NCBI RefSeq assembly: GCF_009193355.1
Contig: NZ_WBVT01000022.1
Coordinates: 1 to 52,679 of the forward strand
Length of the DNA: 52,679 nt
Reading direction: 5' to 3'
DNA from: Bifidobacterium leontopitheci
GTDB lineage: Bacteria > Actinomycetota > Actinomycetes > Actinomycetales > Bifidobacteriaceae
In this document: piece by piece, positions 17,514-27,322 of the stretch
Numbering within the stretch: the stretch's first letter is position 1
Layout: each line of letters starts with the position of its first letter
The notes under the pieces: model-generated
The model's database searches: none
Seen by the model: the letters and a program-made list of their open reading frames with translations, nothing else
Told to the model about the DNA's origin: nothing
Program-made: the position numbers and the translations under genes

Positions 17514-17781
17514 CGGCAGCGGGACCCACATGACCTACCCGACCATCACATACGGCACGTCATATTCGGCACATGACGAACAGCCAGCCGCCTTCCCCAG
17601 TCAGCCCGTGGCAGACCAACTACCGTCTCGCTGCGGCTCCGCATCGCTTGCAAACGCAATCGGTGACGAATACGAAAAGCCTCACATGCTGCTCTGTGCG
17701 TAAATGTGCGTGCCGCTTCTGTGATTTCACCCCGTGCGCTCATACAATGAAGATGTAGCCAAGTATAAGGGGGCAACGATT

Positions 17782-18381
17782 ATGGGCAATGAAACCTATA
17801 GGCCGTTCGATCCGTGGCGCCCTTCGCCGGTGAAGGAGAACGGGCGCAAGGAAATCTTCAACAGCCATTACTTCAACATCGATCACGTCAATCTGGAATC
17901 CGCAGCATCCGGCACGTTCGACCGGTATGTGCTGCATGGCAACAACGGCGACACCGTCGGCGTGCTGGCGGTCACCGACGACGGCATGGTGCCATTGGTC
18001 GAACAGTATCGCATTCCGACGCACCGGTGGACGCTGGAGATTCCCGGCGGCCATCCAGCCACGCCGACAGAGCGCCCGTCCGAGGTAGCGGAGCGCAAGC
18101 TGCGCGAGGAGGCCGGCTATGAGGCGAAGGAGCTGGTCCAGTTCACCCGTTTCATCGACGAGCCGAGCTTCTCTTCGCAGTACACGTCCCTGTTCCTCGC
18201 CACGTCGCTGAGTCAGGTGGAGCGTGCGGTCATCGGTCCTGAGTCGCCGCGTTCGGACGTACGTCTGTTTACGCCGGAGGAGGCCGTGCGGCTGATCATC
18301 AACGGCACGATCGTCGACGCCAAGACCATCATCGCGATTCTGCGGCTCAACAACGGTCTGCTGAAGAGCATCAAGGGCTGA
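17782..18381 (+). CDS. Nudix hydrolase, second copy
   Basis: The 199-residue protein is a Nudix hydrolase of the ADP-ribose pyrophosphatase group. Beta strands TVGVLAVTDDGMVPLVEQYR precede LEIPGGHPATPTERPSEVAERK, followed by LREEAGY, a Nudix box in which Lys replaces the first Glu of REUxEE and an inserted loop lies after GG. The C-terminal part (IDEPSFSSQYTSLFLATSL, with Ser-rich loop) contributes to the substrate pocket. The start at 17782 has AAGGGGGC upstream. It lies on the opposite strand to most neighbours, between the palindromic array and dispersed repeats. It is not a close copy of the Nudix gene at 10,926. Confidence 0.85.
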   Translation: MGNETYRPFDPWRPSPVKENGRKEIFNSHYFNIDHVNLESAASGTFDRYVLHGNNGDTVGVLAVTDDGMVPLVEQYRIPTHRWTLEIPGGHPATPTERPSEVAERKLREEAGYEAKELVQFTRFIDEPSFSSQYTSLFLATSLSQVERAVIGPESPRSDVRLFTPEEAVRLIINGTIVDAKTIIAILRLNNGLLKSIKG

Positions 18382-18400
18382 TGACCGACTCTGCCGCAAG

Positions 18401-18522
18401 GCGGGTGTGGCGCTCCCCCAGTCAGCTGTCGCTGACAGCCCCCTCCACCGAGGGGGCAGGGATCCCGCACCATACTCGTCGTGCCGCCGCCGAGACCCTG
18501 CCCCTCCACCGAGGGGGCAGGG
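18401..18522. repeat. Dispersed palindromic repeat plus a partial copy
   Basis: The full short unit is at 18401-18461 (GCGGGTGTGGCGCTCCCCCAGTCAGC...CTCCACCGAGGGGGCAGGG) and a 26-bp partial copy (CTGCCCCTCCACCGAGGGGGCAGGGA) at 18498-18523. They lie between two convergent genes. Confidence 0.75.
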
Positions 18523-18537
18523 ATGCTGAGATATGAT

Positions 18538-18575
18538 GAAGGGCTTCCGCCCCACGAATGGAGCGGAAGCCCTTC
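18538..18575. terminator. Hairpin between convergent Nudix and pyk genes
   Basis: GAAGGGCTTCCGC (18538-18550) pairs perfectly with GCGGAAGCCCTTC (18563-18575) around a 12-base loop. It has no clear T-tract, but its position after both stop codons suggests a two-way terminator. Confidence 0.5.
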
Positions 18576-18625
18576 GCCATAACCGACGCCAGCCGGATGT
18601 CATGCCGGCGGGGTCATCGTGCAGA

Positions 18626-20068
18626 TCAGTCGTTGGAGCCGACGGTGTGCACGTAGATGGTGTCGGTGCTGCCGGCGGCGTGCTCGCCCTGAGCGGAGCT
18701 CAGCACGACGATCTTGTCGCCGTCGGAGACCTTGCCGGCGTCCTTGAGGACCTTGTCGGTGAAGGCCATGAGGTCCTTGCGGGACTTGTCGTGGTAGTCC
18801 TCGTTGAGGAGGAACGCCTCGGTACCCCAGGACAGAGCCAGCCAGTGGTAGGTGTGCTCGTTGTTGGTCAGGCCGTAGATCGGGGCGGCCGGACGCTCGC
18901 GGGACACGCGGTGCACGGTGTTGCCGGTCTGCGTGTAGGCGACGATGGCCTTGGCGTTGAGCTTCTCGGCCAGGTCGACGGCGGCGGAGGAGACGGCGCC
19001 GGTGCTGGACATGTCGAGGTTCTTGAGCTCCGGGATGCGGTCGAAGCCGTGCTCGGTGGCGAAGCCGGAGATGCGGCTCATGGTGGCCACGGTCTCGGTC
19101 GGGTACTCGCCGACGGCGGTCTCGTTGGAGGTCATGGTGGCGTCGGCGCCGTCGAGGACGGCGTTGGCGCAGTCGGAGGCCTCAGCGCGGGACGGAACCG
19201 GGGAGTGGACCATGGAGCCGAGGACCTCGGTGGCCACGATGACCGGCTTGGCGTACTGGCGGGCCAGCTCGATGATGCGCTTGGTGGCCAGCGGGACCTC
19301 TTCCAGCGGGCACTCGACGGCCATGTCGCCACGGGCGGCCATGACGCCATCGAAGGTCTTGACGATGTCCTCGAGGTTCTCCAGAGCCTGCGGCTTCTCG
19401 ATCTTGGCGACGATCGGGATGCGGCGGCCTTCCTCGTCCATGATCTCGTGGGCGCGGTCGATGTCGGTGGCGAAACGCACGAAGGACATGGCGATGATGT
19501 CGGCGCCGGTGCGGATGGCCCAGCGCAGGTCCTCCTCATCCTTGGCGGTCAGCGCGGGCAGGCTCACGGCCACGCCCGGCAGGTTGATGCCCTTGTGGGA
19601 GGAGACCGGGCCGGCGACGACGACCTTGGTGTACACGTTGTTGCCCTCGACCTTGGTGACCTCGAGGCGGACCTTGCCGTCGTCGATCAGGATCGGGTCG
19701 CCGGGGTGGCAATCGCCGGGCAGGCCCTTGAACGTGGTGGAGGTGATGTGCTCGTCGCCCTCGACATCGTCGGTGGTGATGATGAACTCCTGGCCTTCCT
19801 CAAGCTGGACCTTATCCTCGCCCTCGGCGTTCTTCTTGAACCAGCCGCAGCGGATCTTCGGGCCCTGAAGGTCGACCATCGCGGCCACGTTGCGGCCGGT
19901 CGCCTTGGAGGCGGCGCGCACGTTGTTGTACACCTTGAGGTGATCCTCGGGCGTACCGTGGGAGCGGTTCAGACGAGCGACGTCCATGCCCGCCTCGACG
20001 AGCTTGGTGATGCCTTCGAGTGACTGGGTCGCGGGACCGATGGTGTCTACGATCTTGGCTTTACGCAT
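18626..20068 (-). CDS. pyk: Pyruvate kinase
   Basis: Pyruvate kinase makes ATP and pyruvate from phosphoenolpyruvate in the lower glycolytic part of the bifid shunt. The 480-residue protein is of normal length and begins MRKAKIVDTIGPAT, the strand that starts the barrel. The active-site region VAKIEKPQALEN (K and E ligands), the MAARGDMAVECPLEEVP motif that binds phosphoenolpyruvate and metal, and TSNETAVGEYPTETV are all present. The C-terminal allosteric domain includes AKAIVAYTQTGNTVHRVSRE-type sequence. It is preceded by terC on the same strand with a gap of about 155 bp, so it has probably its own promoter. Confidence 0.97.
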   Translation of the reverse strand: MRKAKIVDTIGPATQSLEGITKLVEAGMDVARLNRSHGTPEDHLKVYNNVRAASKATGRNVAAMVDLQGPKIRCGWFKKNAEGEDKVQLEEGQEFIITTDDVEGDEHITSTTFKGLPGDCHPGDPILIDDGKVRLEVTKVEGNNVYTKVVVAGPVSSHKGINLPGVAVSLPALTAKDEEDLRWAIRTGADIIAMSFVRFATDIDRAHEIMDEEGRRIPIVAKIEKPQALENLEDIVKTFDGVMAARGDMAVECPLEEVPLATKRIIELARQYAKPVIVATEVLGSMVHSPVPSRAEASDCANAVLDGADATMTSNETAVGEYPTETVATMSRISGFATEHGFDRIPELKNLDMSSTGAVSSAAVDLAEKLNAKAIVAYTQTGNTVHRVSRERPAAPIYGLTNNEHTYHWLALSWGTEAFLLNEDYHDKSRKDLMAFTDKVLKDAGKVSDGDKIVVLSSAQGEHAAGSTDTIYVHTVGSND

Positions 20069-20223
20069 GAGTGCCTGCCTATTCTGTATTGGTTTATCTG
20101 TTCGTGAAGAAGTCTTCCGACTCCCACTGCCACGGGATAGTGTACTAGCTTTTGGTGCGGTAGGCCACCTTTTTCCCGGGCGTGTTGTGAACGCTCACAG
20201 TATATTTGCCGCACCGGACGACG

Positions 20224-21210
20224 TCACTTTGACTGCTTCGCCTCGACGGCCTTCATCTTCACCACGCTGGCGATGGCGGCGGAGCCGATCGCCACGACGA
20301 TGACCACCAAGGACAGCCAGGTCGGCACCTCGGGAACCCACTCGACAGGCCGTCCGCCGTTGATGAACGGCAGCGAGTTGCCGCTGAGCGCCTCCATGAC
20401 GAGCTTGACGCCGATGAAGCCGAGGACGAACGCCAGACCGACCGGCAGATAGACGAGCTTGTCGAGCAGCGCACCCAGCAGGAAGTACAGCTGCTGCAAT
20501 CCCAACAATGCGAAAACATTCGATGTAAAGACGATGAACGGGTCCTTCGTCAGGCCGAAGATGGCGGGAATGGAGTCGAACGCGAACATGACGTCGGTGG
20601 TGCCGATGGTGAGGAACACGATGAGCATGGGGGTGAAGTAGCGCACGCCGTCACGCTCCGTACGCAGACGCTCGCCGTCGTATTCGTCGGTGATGCGGAT
20701 CACCTTGCGCAGCGCGCGGATGAGACCGTTCTCGTGATACTCCTCGTCATCATCGCCGCCGGCGACCAGCTTGATGGCGGTGACGATGAGGAACGCGCCG
20801 AACAGGAAGAACACCCACGTGAACCGCTGGATGATGGCGGCGCCGACCAGGATGAAGCAGCCGCGCAGAATCAGCGCCACGGTGATGCCCACGCTCAGCA
20901 CATACTTCTGCAGCATCTTCGGCACGGCGAAATTCGACATGATGATGACGAACACGAACAGGTTGTCGATGCTCAGCGAGTATTCGGTCAGCCATCCGGA
21001 ATAGAACTCGATGGCGGGCTTCGAGCCGGCGAACGTCCAGACCAGCGCACCGAAGATGAGCGCCATCACCACGAAGAACGCGATGTGCTGCACGCACTCC
21101 TTGGTGCTGGGCACATGCGGCTTGCGGCCGATGACGAACAGGTCGACTATGAAGAACGCGATCAGCACGACGAACGTGGCAATCATGAATGCTACAGGGG
21201 TTTCAGACAT
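20224..21210 (-). CDS. TerC/Alx family integral membrane protein
   Basis: The 328-residue protein has about nine membrane helices and the family motifs: YSGWLTEYSLSIDNLFVFVI with conserved acidic Asp-Asn, and DVMFAFDSIPAIFGLTKDPF with the second acidic site. TerC proteins export metal ions (manganese in Alx and MntP-like roles) or help load metal on secreted enzymes. The ATG at 21210 is chosen over one at 21222; neither has a strong ribosome-binding site. It precedes pyk on the same strand. The TerC label is certain, but whether the substrate is manganese cannot be read from sequence. Confidence 0.9.
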   Translation of the reverse strand: MSETPVAFMIATFVVLIAFFIVDLFVIGRKPHVPSTKECVQHIAFFVVMALIFGALVWTFAGSKPAIEFYSGWLTEYSLSIDNLFVFVIIMSNFAVPKMLQKYVLSVGITVALILRGCFILVGAAIIQRFTWVFFLFGAFLIVTAIKLVAGGDDDEEYHENGLIRALRKVIRITDEYDGERLRTERDGVRYFTPMLIVFLTIGTTDVMFAFDSIPAIFGLTKDPFIVFTSNVFALLGLQQLYFLLGALLDKLVYLPVGLAFVLGFIGVKLVMEALSGNSLPFINGGRPVEWVPEVPTWLSLVVIVVAIGSAAIASVVKMKAVEAKQSK

Positions 21211-21260
21211 GGCTCCCAGCATAGGAAAAGGCGCTGACGCGGGCGGGGGCGAGAATTCTT

Positions 21261-21470
21261 GAAGGAGTGACGCTCCCCCCAGTCGGCTCCGCCGACAGCC
21301 CCCTCCACCGAGGGGGCCAAGGGACGGGGACAGCCGGCTGGGGAAACAGCGTCCTGCAATTAAGGACTGCCTTCGGCAGACTAATACTGGCTCGCTGTCG
21401 CTCGCACCTCACCTACAAACAGCTCCGCTGTTTGCTTCACGGCTCGGCCCTCCACCGAGGGGGCCAAGGA
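21261..21470. repeat. Dispersed repeats: short unit followed by long-form tail
   Basis: 21261-21322 is a short unit (GTGACGCTCCCCCCAGTCGGC...CCACCGAGGGGGCCAA). 21347-21470 matches the distal part of the long form, from AGCGTCCTGCAATTAAGGACTG to CTCGGCCCTCCACCGAGGGGGCCAA. These account for the 329-bp gap between terC and uvrB. Confidence 0.85.
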
Positions 21471-21539
21471 CGGGGCGGCCGTCTGCACGACGACCTCGCT
21501 CGCCGAATCGCCCCCCTGAGGACGGGCGGGGGTTAGGGA

Positions 21540-23651
21540 TTACTCGTTGGCTTTGGTCATTTGGCGCAGCTCTTTCTTGAGGTCGCGGATCTCATCGCGC
21601 AAGCGGGCGGCGAGCTCGAACTGCAGCTGTTCGGCGGCGGTGTGCATCTGCTCGCTGAGCTGACGGATAAGGTCGGCGAGATCCTGCGCGGGCAGTCCCG
21701 CCTTGAGGATCTCCTCATGGCGCTTGTCCGCCTCGTCCGCGTTCGCCTTCGGCACACCAAGATGCGTATTGCCCGCCTTGCCGGCGTTGCGATAGCCTCC
21801 CGCAAGCAGCGTCTCCGTGTCCACATCCTCCTTGGCGAGCATGTCGTTGACGTCGCTGATCTTCTTGATGAGCGGCTTCGGGTCGATATGATGCTCGGTA
21901 TTGTAGGCGATCTGCTTGGCGCGTCGACGGTTCGTCTCGTCGATGGCCTTATGCATGGCGTCGGTCTCCTCGTCGGCATACATGATGACCTTGCCGGACA
22001 CGTTACGCGCCGCACGGCCTATCGTCTGGATGAGCGACCGGTATGAGCGAAGGAACCCTTCCTTGTCGGCGTCGAGAATCGCCACGAGCGACACCTCGGG
22101 CAGGTCAAGGCCCTCACGCAGCAGGTTGATGCCGACGATCACGTCGATCTTGCCTTCCCTCAGCTCACGCAGCAACTCCACACGGCGCAGCGTATCGACA
22201 TCGGAATGCAGGTACTCGACCTTGATGCCATGCTCGACCAGATAATCGGTCAGGTCTTCGGCCATCTTCTTGGTGAGCGTCGTCACCAGCACACGCTCGT
22301 TGCGTGAGACCCTGTCCTTGATTTCGGCGAGCAAATCGTCGATCTGCCCCTTGGTGGGCCGCACGTCGATCTGCGGGTCGAGCAGTCCGGTCGGGCGGAT
22401 GATCTGTTCCACCACCCCGTCGGACAATCCCAGCTCGTAGTCGCCGGGGGTCGCGGACAGGTATACGGTCTGGCCGATGCGGTCCAGGAACTCCGGCCAT
22501 TTGAGCGGTCGGTTGTCCATTGCGGAAGGCAGGCGGAACCCATGCTCCACCAGCGTGCGCTTACGTGACGCATCACCCTCGTACATGGCCCCGATCTGCG
22601 GAATCGTCACATGCGACTCGTCGATGACGAGCAGGAAGTCGTCGGGAAAGAAGTCGAGCAACGTGTGCGGCGGCGTGCCGGGCGCACGGTTGTCGAAATG
22701 CCGCGAATAATTCTCGACTCCGGAGCACACGCCCACCTGCGTAAGCATCTCCAGATCATAGGTGGTGCGCATGGTGAGCCGCTGCGCCTCAAGCTCCTTG
22801 CCCTGCTTGCGCAGTTCGGCGACACGCCGGTCAAGCTCCTCCTTGATGGTCTTGAGCGCATGCTCCATGCGTTCCGGACCGGCAACATAATGGGATGCAG
22901 GGAAGATGTGCACGGACGGCTCATGCGCGATCACGTCGCCGGTGAGCGGATGCAGCGTGGAGATGCGGTCGATCTCGTCGCCGAAGAACTCGATGCGGAT
23001 GGCCAGCTCCTCGTAGACGGGGATGATCTCCACGGTGTCGCCGCGCACGCGGAACGTGCCGCGCGTGAAGGCGATGTCGTTGCGCTTGTACTGCATGTCG
23101 ACGAACTTGCGCAGCAGGACGTCGCGGTCGATCTGCTGGCCCTCCTTGAGGAACAGCATGCGGCCGGCGTACTCCTCCGGCGTGCCGAGGCCGTAGATGC
23201 ACGAGACGGTGGCGACGACCACGCAATCACGGCGTGTAAGCAGGTTCGCGGTCGCGGCATGGCGCAACCGCTCCACGTCGTCGTTGATGTTCGAGTCTTT
23301 TTCGATGTACGTGTCCGTCTGCGGGATGTACGCCTCAGGTTGGTAGTAGTCGTAGTAGCTGACGAAATAACTGACCGCGTTGTCCGGCATGAGTTCGCGG
23401 AACTCGGCGCACAGCTGCGCGGCGAGCGTCTTGTTCGGCTCGAGGATCAACGTCGGCCGTTGCAGCCGTTCGATGAGCCAGGCCACGGTCGCCGTCTTGC
23501 CGGTGCCGGTGGCGCCCATGAGCACCACGTCGTTCTCGCCGCTTTCGATGCGACGCGCCAGCTCGTCGATCGCCTGCGGCTGGTCGCCCGACGGCTTGTA
23601 CGGAGCCTTGACGACGAACGGCTTGTTCGTACGTTCGATATTGAATCCCAT
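21540..23651 (-). CDS. uvrB: UvrABC excision nuclease subunit B
   Basis: UvrB is the damage-verifying helicase of nucleotide excision repair. The 703-residue protein has the Walker A motif [13 protein letters not shown] (about 45-57), the beta-hairpin [20 protein letters not shown] that inserts at lesions, the helicase motif [26 protein letters not shown] and QTIGRAARN. The C-terminal UVR domain ([20 protein letters not shown]) binds UvrC. It starts only 3 bp after coaE ends, so the two are one operon downstream of rpsA, the order seen in other actinobacteria. uvrA and uvrC are not in this window. Confidence 0.97.
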   Translation of the reverse strand: MGFNIERTNKPFVVKAPYKPSGDQPQAIDELARRIESGENDVVLMGATGTGKTATVAWLIERLQRPTLILEPNKTLAAQLCAEFRELMPDNAVSYFVSYYDYYQPEAYIPQTDTYIEKDSNINDDVERLRHAATANLLTRRDCVVVATVSCIYGLGTPEEYAGRMLFLKEGQQIDRDVLLRKFVDMQYKRNDIAFTRGTFRVRGDTVEIIPVYEELAIRIEFFGDEIDRISTLHPLTGDVIAHEPSVHIFPASHYVAGPERMEHALKTIKEELDRRVAELRKQGKELEAQRLTMRTTYDLEMLTQVGVCSGVENYSRHFDNRAPGTPPHTLLDFFPDDFLLVIDESHVTIPQIGAMYEGDASRKRTLVEHGFRLPSAMDNRPLKWPEFLDRIGQTVYLSATPGDYELGLSDGVVEQIIRPTGLLDPQIDVRPTKGQIDDLLAEIKDRVSRNERVLVTTLTKKMAEDLTDYLVEHGIKVEYLHSDVDTLRRVELLRELREGKIDVIVGINLLREGLDLPEVSLVAILDADKEGFLRSYRSLIQTIGRAARNVSGKVIMYADEETDAMHKAIDETNRRRAKQIAYNTEHHIDPKPLIKKISDVNDMLAKEDVDTETLLAGGYRNAGKAGNTHLGVPKANADEADKRHEEILKAGLPAQDLADLIRQLSEQMHTAAEQLQFELAARLRDEIRDLKKELRQMTKANE

Positions 23652-23654
23652 CCG

Positions 23655-24293
23655 TTACCCCTTCCGTCCGGTCCATTGTGCATACAGCCTATCAACAGCA
23701 TCAAACATTTGTTCTATCGACTGTGTGGAATCGATGACGATATCAGCGATCGCTCGGCGTGCCGCGGCTCTGGGCTGATGCCGGATACGGCCCTGAGCCT
23801 GCTCGAGGCTCATGCCACGCTCGTCCATCATGCGGGCGATGCGCACGGATTCGGGAGCCTCGACCGTGACGATATGATCGAAACGGAACGGAATGGTGTC
23901 GATCACCTCGGCGAGCAACGGCACGTCATGGATGACGACCACCGCATCGTCGGCTGCGGCTCGATGCGTCGCGTATGCCTGACGATCCTGACGTTCGGCT
24001 TCGGCGTAGACCAGCGGGTGCTCGATATCGTCAAGCCGTTCGCGCGCACCCGGCTCGGCGTGGCTGCCGAAGACATGGTCGGCCATCCAGGAACGATTGA
24101 GCGAACCGTCCGGGAGCAGACTGTCAGGCCCGAACGCCTCCTCGATCGCCGGCAGCGCCGCTCCCCCAGGCCGCGTGATCGCGCGTGCGATCGCGTCATA
24201 GTCGATAAGTACGGCGCCCAATTGACGCATATGCGCCGCAACCGTGCTTTTGCCTGCGGCGATGCCGCCAGTGAGTCCCACGCGTATCATCAT
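23655..24293 (-). CDS. coaE: Dephospho-CoA kinase
   Basis: CoaE phosphorylates dephospho-CoA at the 3'-hydroxyl of ribose, the last step of CoA synthesis. The 212-residue protein has the P-loop GLTGGIAAGKSTVAAHM (7-23), the DYDAIAR segment with a catalytic aspartate, HPLVYAEAERQ and VVIHDVPLLAE typical of the family. Actinobacterial CoaE often carries a C-terminal GrpB-like extension, and this copy lacks it. The gene is followed by uvrB after 3 bp and preceded by a 367-bp gap containing a dispersed repeat and the rpsA terminator, so it probably has its own promoter. Confidence 0.95.
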   Translation of the reverse strand: MMIRVGLTGGIAAGKSTVAAHMRQLGAVLIDYDAIARAITRPGGAALPAIEEAFGPDSLLPDGSLNRSWMADHVFGSHAEPGARERLDDIEHPLVYAEAERQDRQAYATHRAAADDAVVVIHDVPLLAEVIDTIPFRFDHIVTVEAPESVRIARMMDERGMSLEQAQGRIRHQPRAAARRAIADIVIDSTQSIEQMFDAVDRLYAQWTGRKG

Positions 24294-24385
24294 GCGCCCA
24301 TTGTGCCTTCGACCGTCGTCAAGCGAGATTCTGCGGTCGGACGAAGGCGCTGGGATTGACTCAATACTGGCTCACTGCCGCTTAT

Positions 24386-24542
24386 GCGGGTGACGCTCCC
24401 CCAGTCAGCCTTCGGCTGACAGCGTCCTGCAATTGAGGACTGCCTACGGCAGGCTCAATACTGGCTCGCTGTCGCTCGCACCTCGCCTACAAACAGCTCC
24501 GCTGTTTGCTTGACGGCTCGGCCCTCCACTGAGGGGGCCAAG
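24386..24542. repeat. Long-form dispersed repeat
   Basis: A complete long-form unit runs from GCGGGTGACGCTCCCCCAGTCAGCC to CCCTCCACTGAGGGGGCCAAG, with GTCCTGCAATTGAGGACTGCC and TGTCGCTCGCACCTCGCCTAC inside. A stray copy of TCAATACTGGCTC lies just before it at 24360. Apart from this and the rpsA terminator, the coaE-rpsA gap is empty. Confidence 0.85.
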
Positions 24543-24579
24543 AGCACGTAGACCGGCTTCGGGATGACACGGAATATGC

Positions 24580-24626
24580 GAAAAGGCCTGTTCCGGTACG
24601 GTTGCACGTATCGGAACAGACCTTTA
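24580..24626 (-). terminator. Rho-independent terminator of rpsA
   Basis: Read on the minus strand, CTGTTCCGATACGTGCAACCGTACCGGAACAG (given by its arms CTGTTCCGaTACGt and aCGTAcCGGAACAG) is followed by GCCTTTT. The arms lie at about 24587-24600 and 24606-24620, 35-80 bp after the rpsA stop codon. Confidence 0.7.
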
Positions 24627-24660
24627 TCGAGCTTCAGTCAGCAGCTGAGTCCGCGTAAAC

Positions 24661-26133
24661 TCACTTGCCGAGCAGCTGGTCGCGCAGGGCGGCGAGCTGA
24701 TCGGAGTCGGCGAGCGTACCGGTGGAGCTGTTGTCGGAAGAGTAGTTGGAGGTCTCCTCGACCTTCTCTTCCTTCGGAGCCTGACCATCCTCGGCAGCGG
24801 AAGCCGCGGCGTTCTCGAGCTCCTTGGCGACGAACGCCTTGTGCTCCTCCCACAGCTCGTGGGCGGCCGCGTACTGGGACTCCCACTCCTCGCGCTGCTT
24901 CTCGTAGCCGGCGATCCACTCGTTGGTGTTCGGGTCGAAGCCTTCGGGGTACTTGTAGTTACCCTGCTCGTCGTACTCGGCCGGCATGCCGTAGAGCGCC
25001 GGATCGAAGTCCTCGGAAGCCGGGTCAACGGAGTCGTTGGCCTGCTTGAGGGACAGGGAGATGCGGCGACGATCGAGATCGACGTCGATCACCTTGACGA
25101 ACACGGTCTCGCCCGGCTTGACCACGGTCTCCGGGTTCTCGACGTGACGGTTGGCGAGCTCGGAGATGTGGACCAGGCCCTCGATGCCATCCTCGACGGA
25201 AACGAACACGCCGAACTGCACGATCTTGGTGACCTTGCCCTTGACGATCTGGCCGGGGACGTGGGTGCGGGCGAAGCGCTGCCACGGATCCTCCTGGGTC
25301 GCCTTCAGGGACAGGGAGATGCGCTCGCGGTCGAGATCTACGTCGAGCACCTCAACGGTGACCTTGTCGCCGACCTTGACGACCTCGGACGGGTGGTCGA
25401 TGTGCTTCCAAGACAGCTCGGAGACGTGGATCAGGCCGTCAACACCACCGAGATCGACGAACGCGCCGAAGTTGACGATGGAGGAGACGACACCCTCGCG
25501 GATCTGACCCTTCTTGAGCTGCGAGAGGAAGGTCTCGCGAACTTCGGACTGGGTCTCCTCGAGGTACTGGCGACGGGACAGGACCACGTTGTTGCGGTTC
25601 TTGTCGAGCTCGAGGATCTTGGCCTTGATCTTCTGGCCGATGTACGGGGACAGGTCGCGCACGCGACGCATCTCGACCAGGGAGGCCGGCAGGAAGCCAC
25701 GCAGGCCGATGTCCACGATGAGGCCGCCCTTGACGGCTTCGATGACGGTGCCTTCGACAACGCCGTCGGCTTCCTTGATCTTCTCGATGTCGCCCCAGGC
25801 GCGCTCGTACTGGGCGCGCTTCTTGGACAGGATCAGACGGCCTTCCTTGTCTTCCTTGGTGACGACAAGGGCCTCGATCGGATCGCCGACCTCGACGACC
25901 TCGTCCGGATCGACGTCCTTCTTGATGGAAAGCTCACGGGAGGGAATCACACCCTCGGTCTTGTAGCCGATATCGACCAGAACCTCGTCGTGATCGACCT
26001 TGACGACGGTGCCCTCAACCAAATCGCCATCATCGAAGTTCTTGATGGTGGAATCGACTGCCTTGATGAAGTCCTCTTCGGTGCCGATGTCGTTGATGGC
26101 GACCTTGGTGACTTCGTTATTGTTCTCTGCCAT
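24661..26133 (-). CDS. rpsA: 30S ribosomal protein S1
   Basis: S1 binds mRNA at the ribosome and unfolds it during initiation. The 490-residue protein has four S1/OB repeats, at about 35-105, 121-190, 208-276 and 293-362. The repeats share the pattern [23 protein letters not shown], and the third and fourth are best conserved (residues near 212-238 and 297-323). The C-terminal 120 residues are acidic and low in complexity. Actinobacterial S1 proteins usually have four repeats, against six in E. coli. The gene precedes coaE-uvrB on the same strand but is separated from them by a terminator. Confidence 0.97.
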   Translation of the reverse strand: MAENNNEVTKVAINDIGTEEDFIKAVDSTIKNFDDGDLVEGTVVKVDHDEVLVDIGYKTEGVIPSRELSIKKDVDPDEVVEVGDPIEALVVTKEDKEGRLILSKKRAQYERAWGDIEKIKEADGVVEGTVIEAVKGGLIVDIGLRGFLPASLVEMRRVRDLSPYIGQKIKAKILELDKNRNNVVLSRRQYLEETQSEVRETFLSQLKKGQIREGVVSSIVNFGAFVDLGGVDGLIHVSELSWKHIDHPSEVVKVGDKVTVEVLDVDLDRERISLSLKATQEDPWQRFARTHVPGQIVKGKVTKIVQFGVFVSVEDGIEGLVHISELANRHVENPETVVKPGETVFVKVIDVDLDRRRISLSLKQANDSVDPASEDFDPALYGMPAEYDEQGNYKYPEGFDPNTNEWIAGYEKQREEWESQYAAAHELWEEHKAFVAKELENAAASAAEDGQAPKEEKVEETSNYSSDNSSTGTLADSDQLAALRDQLLGK

Positions 26134-26316
26134 TAATGTGGTTTCTTAATAACTAGTGGATGGATAAAATCGTTCTTCAGTTATGGGTATGCCCTACGGA
26201 CACAAGCTATAACGATAACAGCGGCCATGGCCAAATATCAAGCAGCAGCGGCCGCGACACGCCCGGAAGTTTCATTCTGGGCGAAGAATCGCGCCGGATG
26301 GGCCGTCGGCATGCCG

Positions 26317-27204
26317 TCACGGGCGGATTCCGGCGCGTCGCTCCGCCATCTCCACGACGTTGGCGAGCAGCATGGCGCGCGTCATCGGCCCCACCCCGCC
26401 GGGGTTCGGCGAATATGCGGACGCCTTCTCGTAGCAGCCCCGGTCAACGTCGCCGCGGATGCGGTAACGCCCCTCGTCGGCGTCGTAGACGCGGGACACT
26501 CCGACGTCCACCAGCACGGCACCCTCGCGCACGTCCTCGGGCCGCACGAATCCGGCCGAGCCCATCGCGGCGATGACCACGTCGGCGCGGCGGATATGGT
26601 CGCGGATGTCGCGCGTGCCGGTATGGCACAGCGTGACGGTGGCGTTCACCGCCTTGCGCGTGAGCATCAGCCCGATCGTGCGGCCGATGGTGATGCCGCG
26701 TCCCAGCACGCACACCTCCTTGCCGTCCAGGTCGATGTCGTAGGCGTCAAGCAACTGCAGCACGCCGCGCGGCGTGCAGGGCAGCGGGGTGCGGATGTCG
26801 CCGTGCACGTGCAGCACGAGCTCGCCGAGATTGTACGGGTGCATGCCGTCTGCGTCCTTCGCCGGATCGATCAGGTCGATGACGGCGGTCTCGTCGACGC
26901 CTTTCGGCAGCGGCAGCTGGACGATGAATCCGGTGCAGTCGGGGTCCTCGTTGAGGGTCCTGACCGCGGCCTCCACCTCGTCAAGGGACGCGTCGGCGGG
27001 AAGCTCGCTTTTGATGGAGCGGATGCCGACCTCCTCGCAGTCGGCGTGCTTGCCGGCGACATACCGGACCGAGCCTGGGTCGGAGCCGACCAGCAACGTG
27101 CCCAGGCCGGGCGTGATCCCGACGGCTTTCAGCCGCGCCACCCGCTCGGCGAGATCTGCCTTGATGTCCGCCGCGACCTTCTTGCCGTCGAGTTTGATGG
27201 TCAT
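26317..27204 (-). CDS. folD: Methylenetetrahydrofolate dehydrogenase / cyclohydrolase
   Basis: FolD oxidises 5,10-methylene-tetrahydrofolate with NADP+ and hydrolyses the product to 10-formyl-tetrahydrofolate. The 295-residue protein shows [19 protein letters not shown] (with the catalytic Tyr and Lys), [28 protein letters not shown] as the nucleotide-binding loop (a variant of the usual GRSxIVGxP) and the C-terminal [15 protein letters not shown]. The start at 27204 is supported by AAGGAAGC and by alignment of [14 protein letters not shown] to the family N-terminus. It lies upstream of rpsA with a 183-bp gap in which I see no gene. Confidence 0.94.
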   Translation of the reverse strand: MTIKLDGKKVAADIKADLAERVARLKAVGITPGLGTLLVGSDPGSVRYVAGKHADCEEVGIRSIKSELPADASLDEVEAAVRTLNEDPDCTGFIVQLPLPKGVDETAVIDLIDPAKDADGMHPYNLGELVLHVHGDIRTPLPCTPRGVLQLLDAYDIDLDGKEVCVLGRGITIGRTIGLMLTRKAVNATVTLCHTGTRDIRDHIRRADVVIAAMGSAGFVRPEDVREGAVLVDVGVSRVYDADEGRYRIRGDVDRGCYEKASAYSPNPGGVGPMTRAMLLANVVEMAERRAGIRP

Positions 27205-27322
27205 GTGCTTCCTTCCTTGTTGCCGGCTCATTGCTCGTAGCGTTAGGCTATCGTGGACTCAGGTCAACGACGCTTGATACGAAACCACGAACCGTAATAG
27301 CACATCTGAAGAGGACAATGCC

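Noticed and set aside
18533..20023. 496-codon open frame on the plus strand through pyk
   Set aside because: Antisense to pyk, Gly/Val/Asp-rich with no domain.
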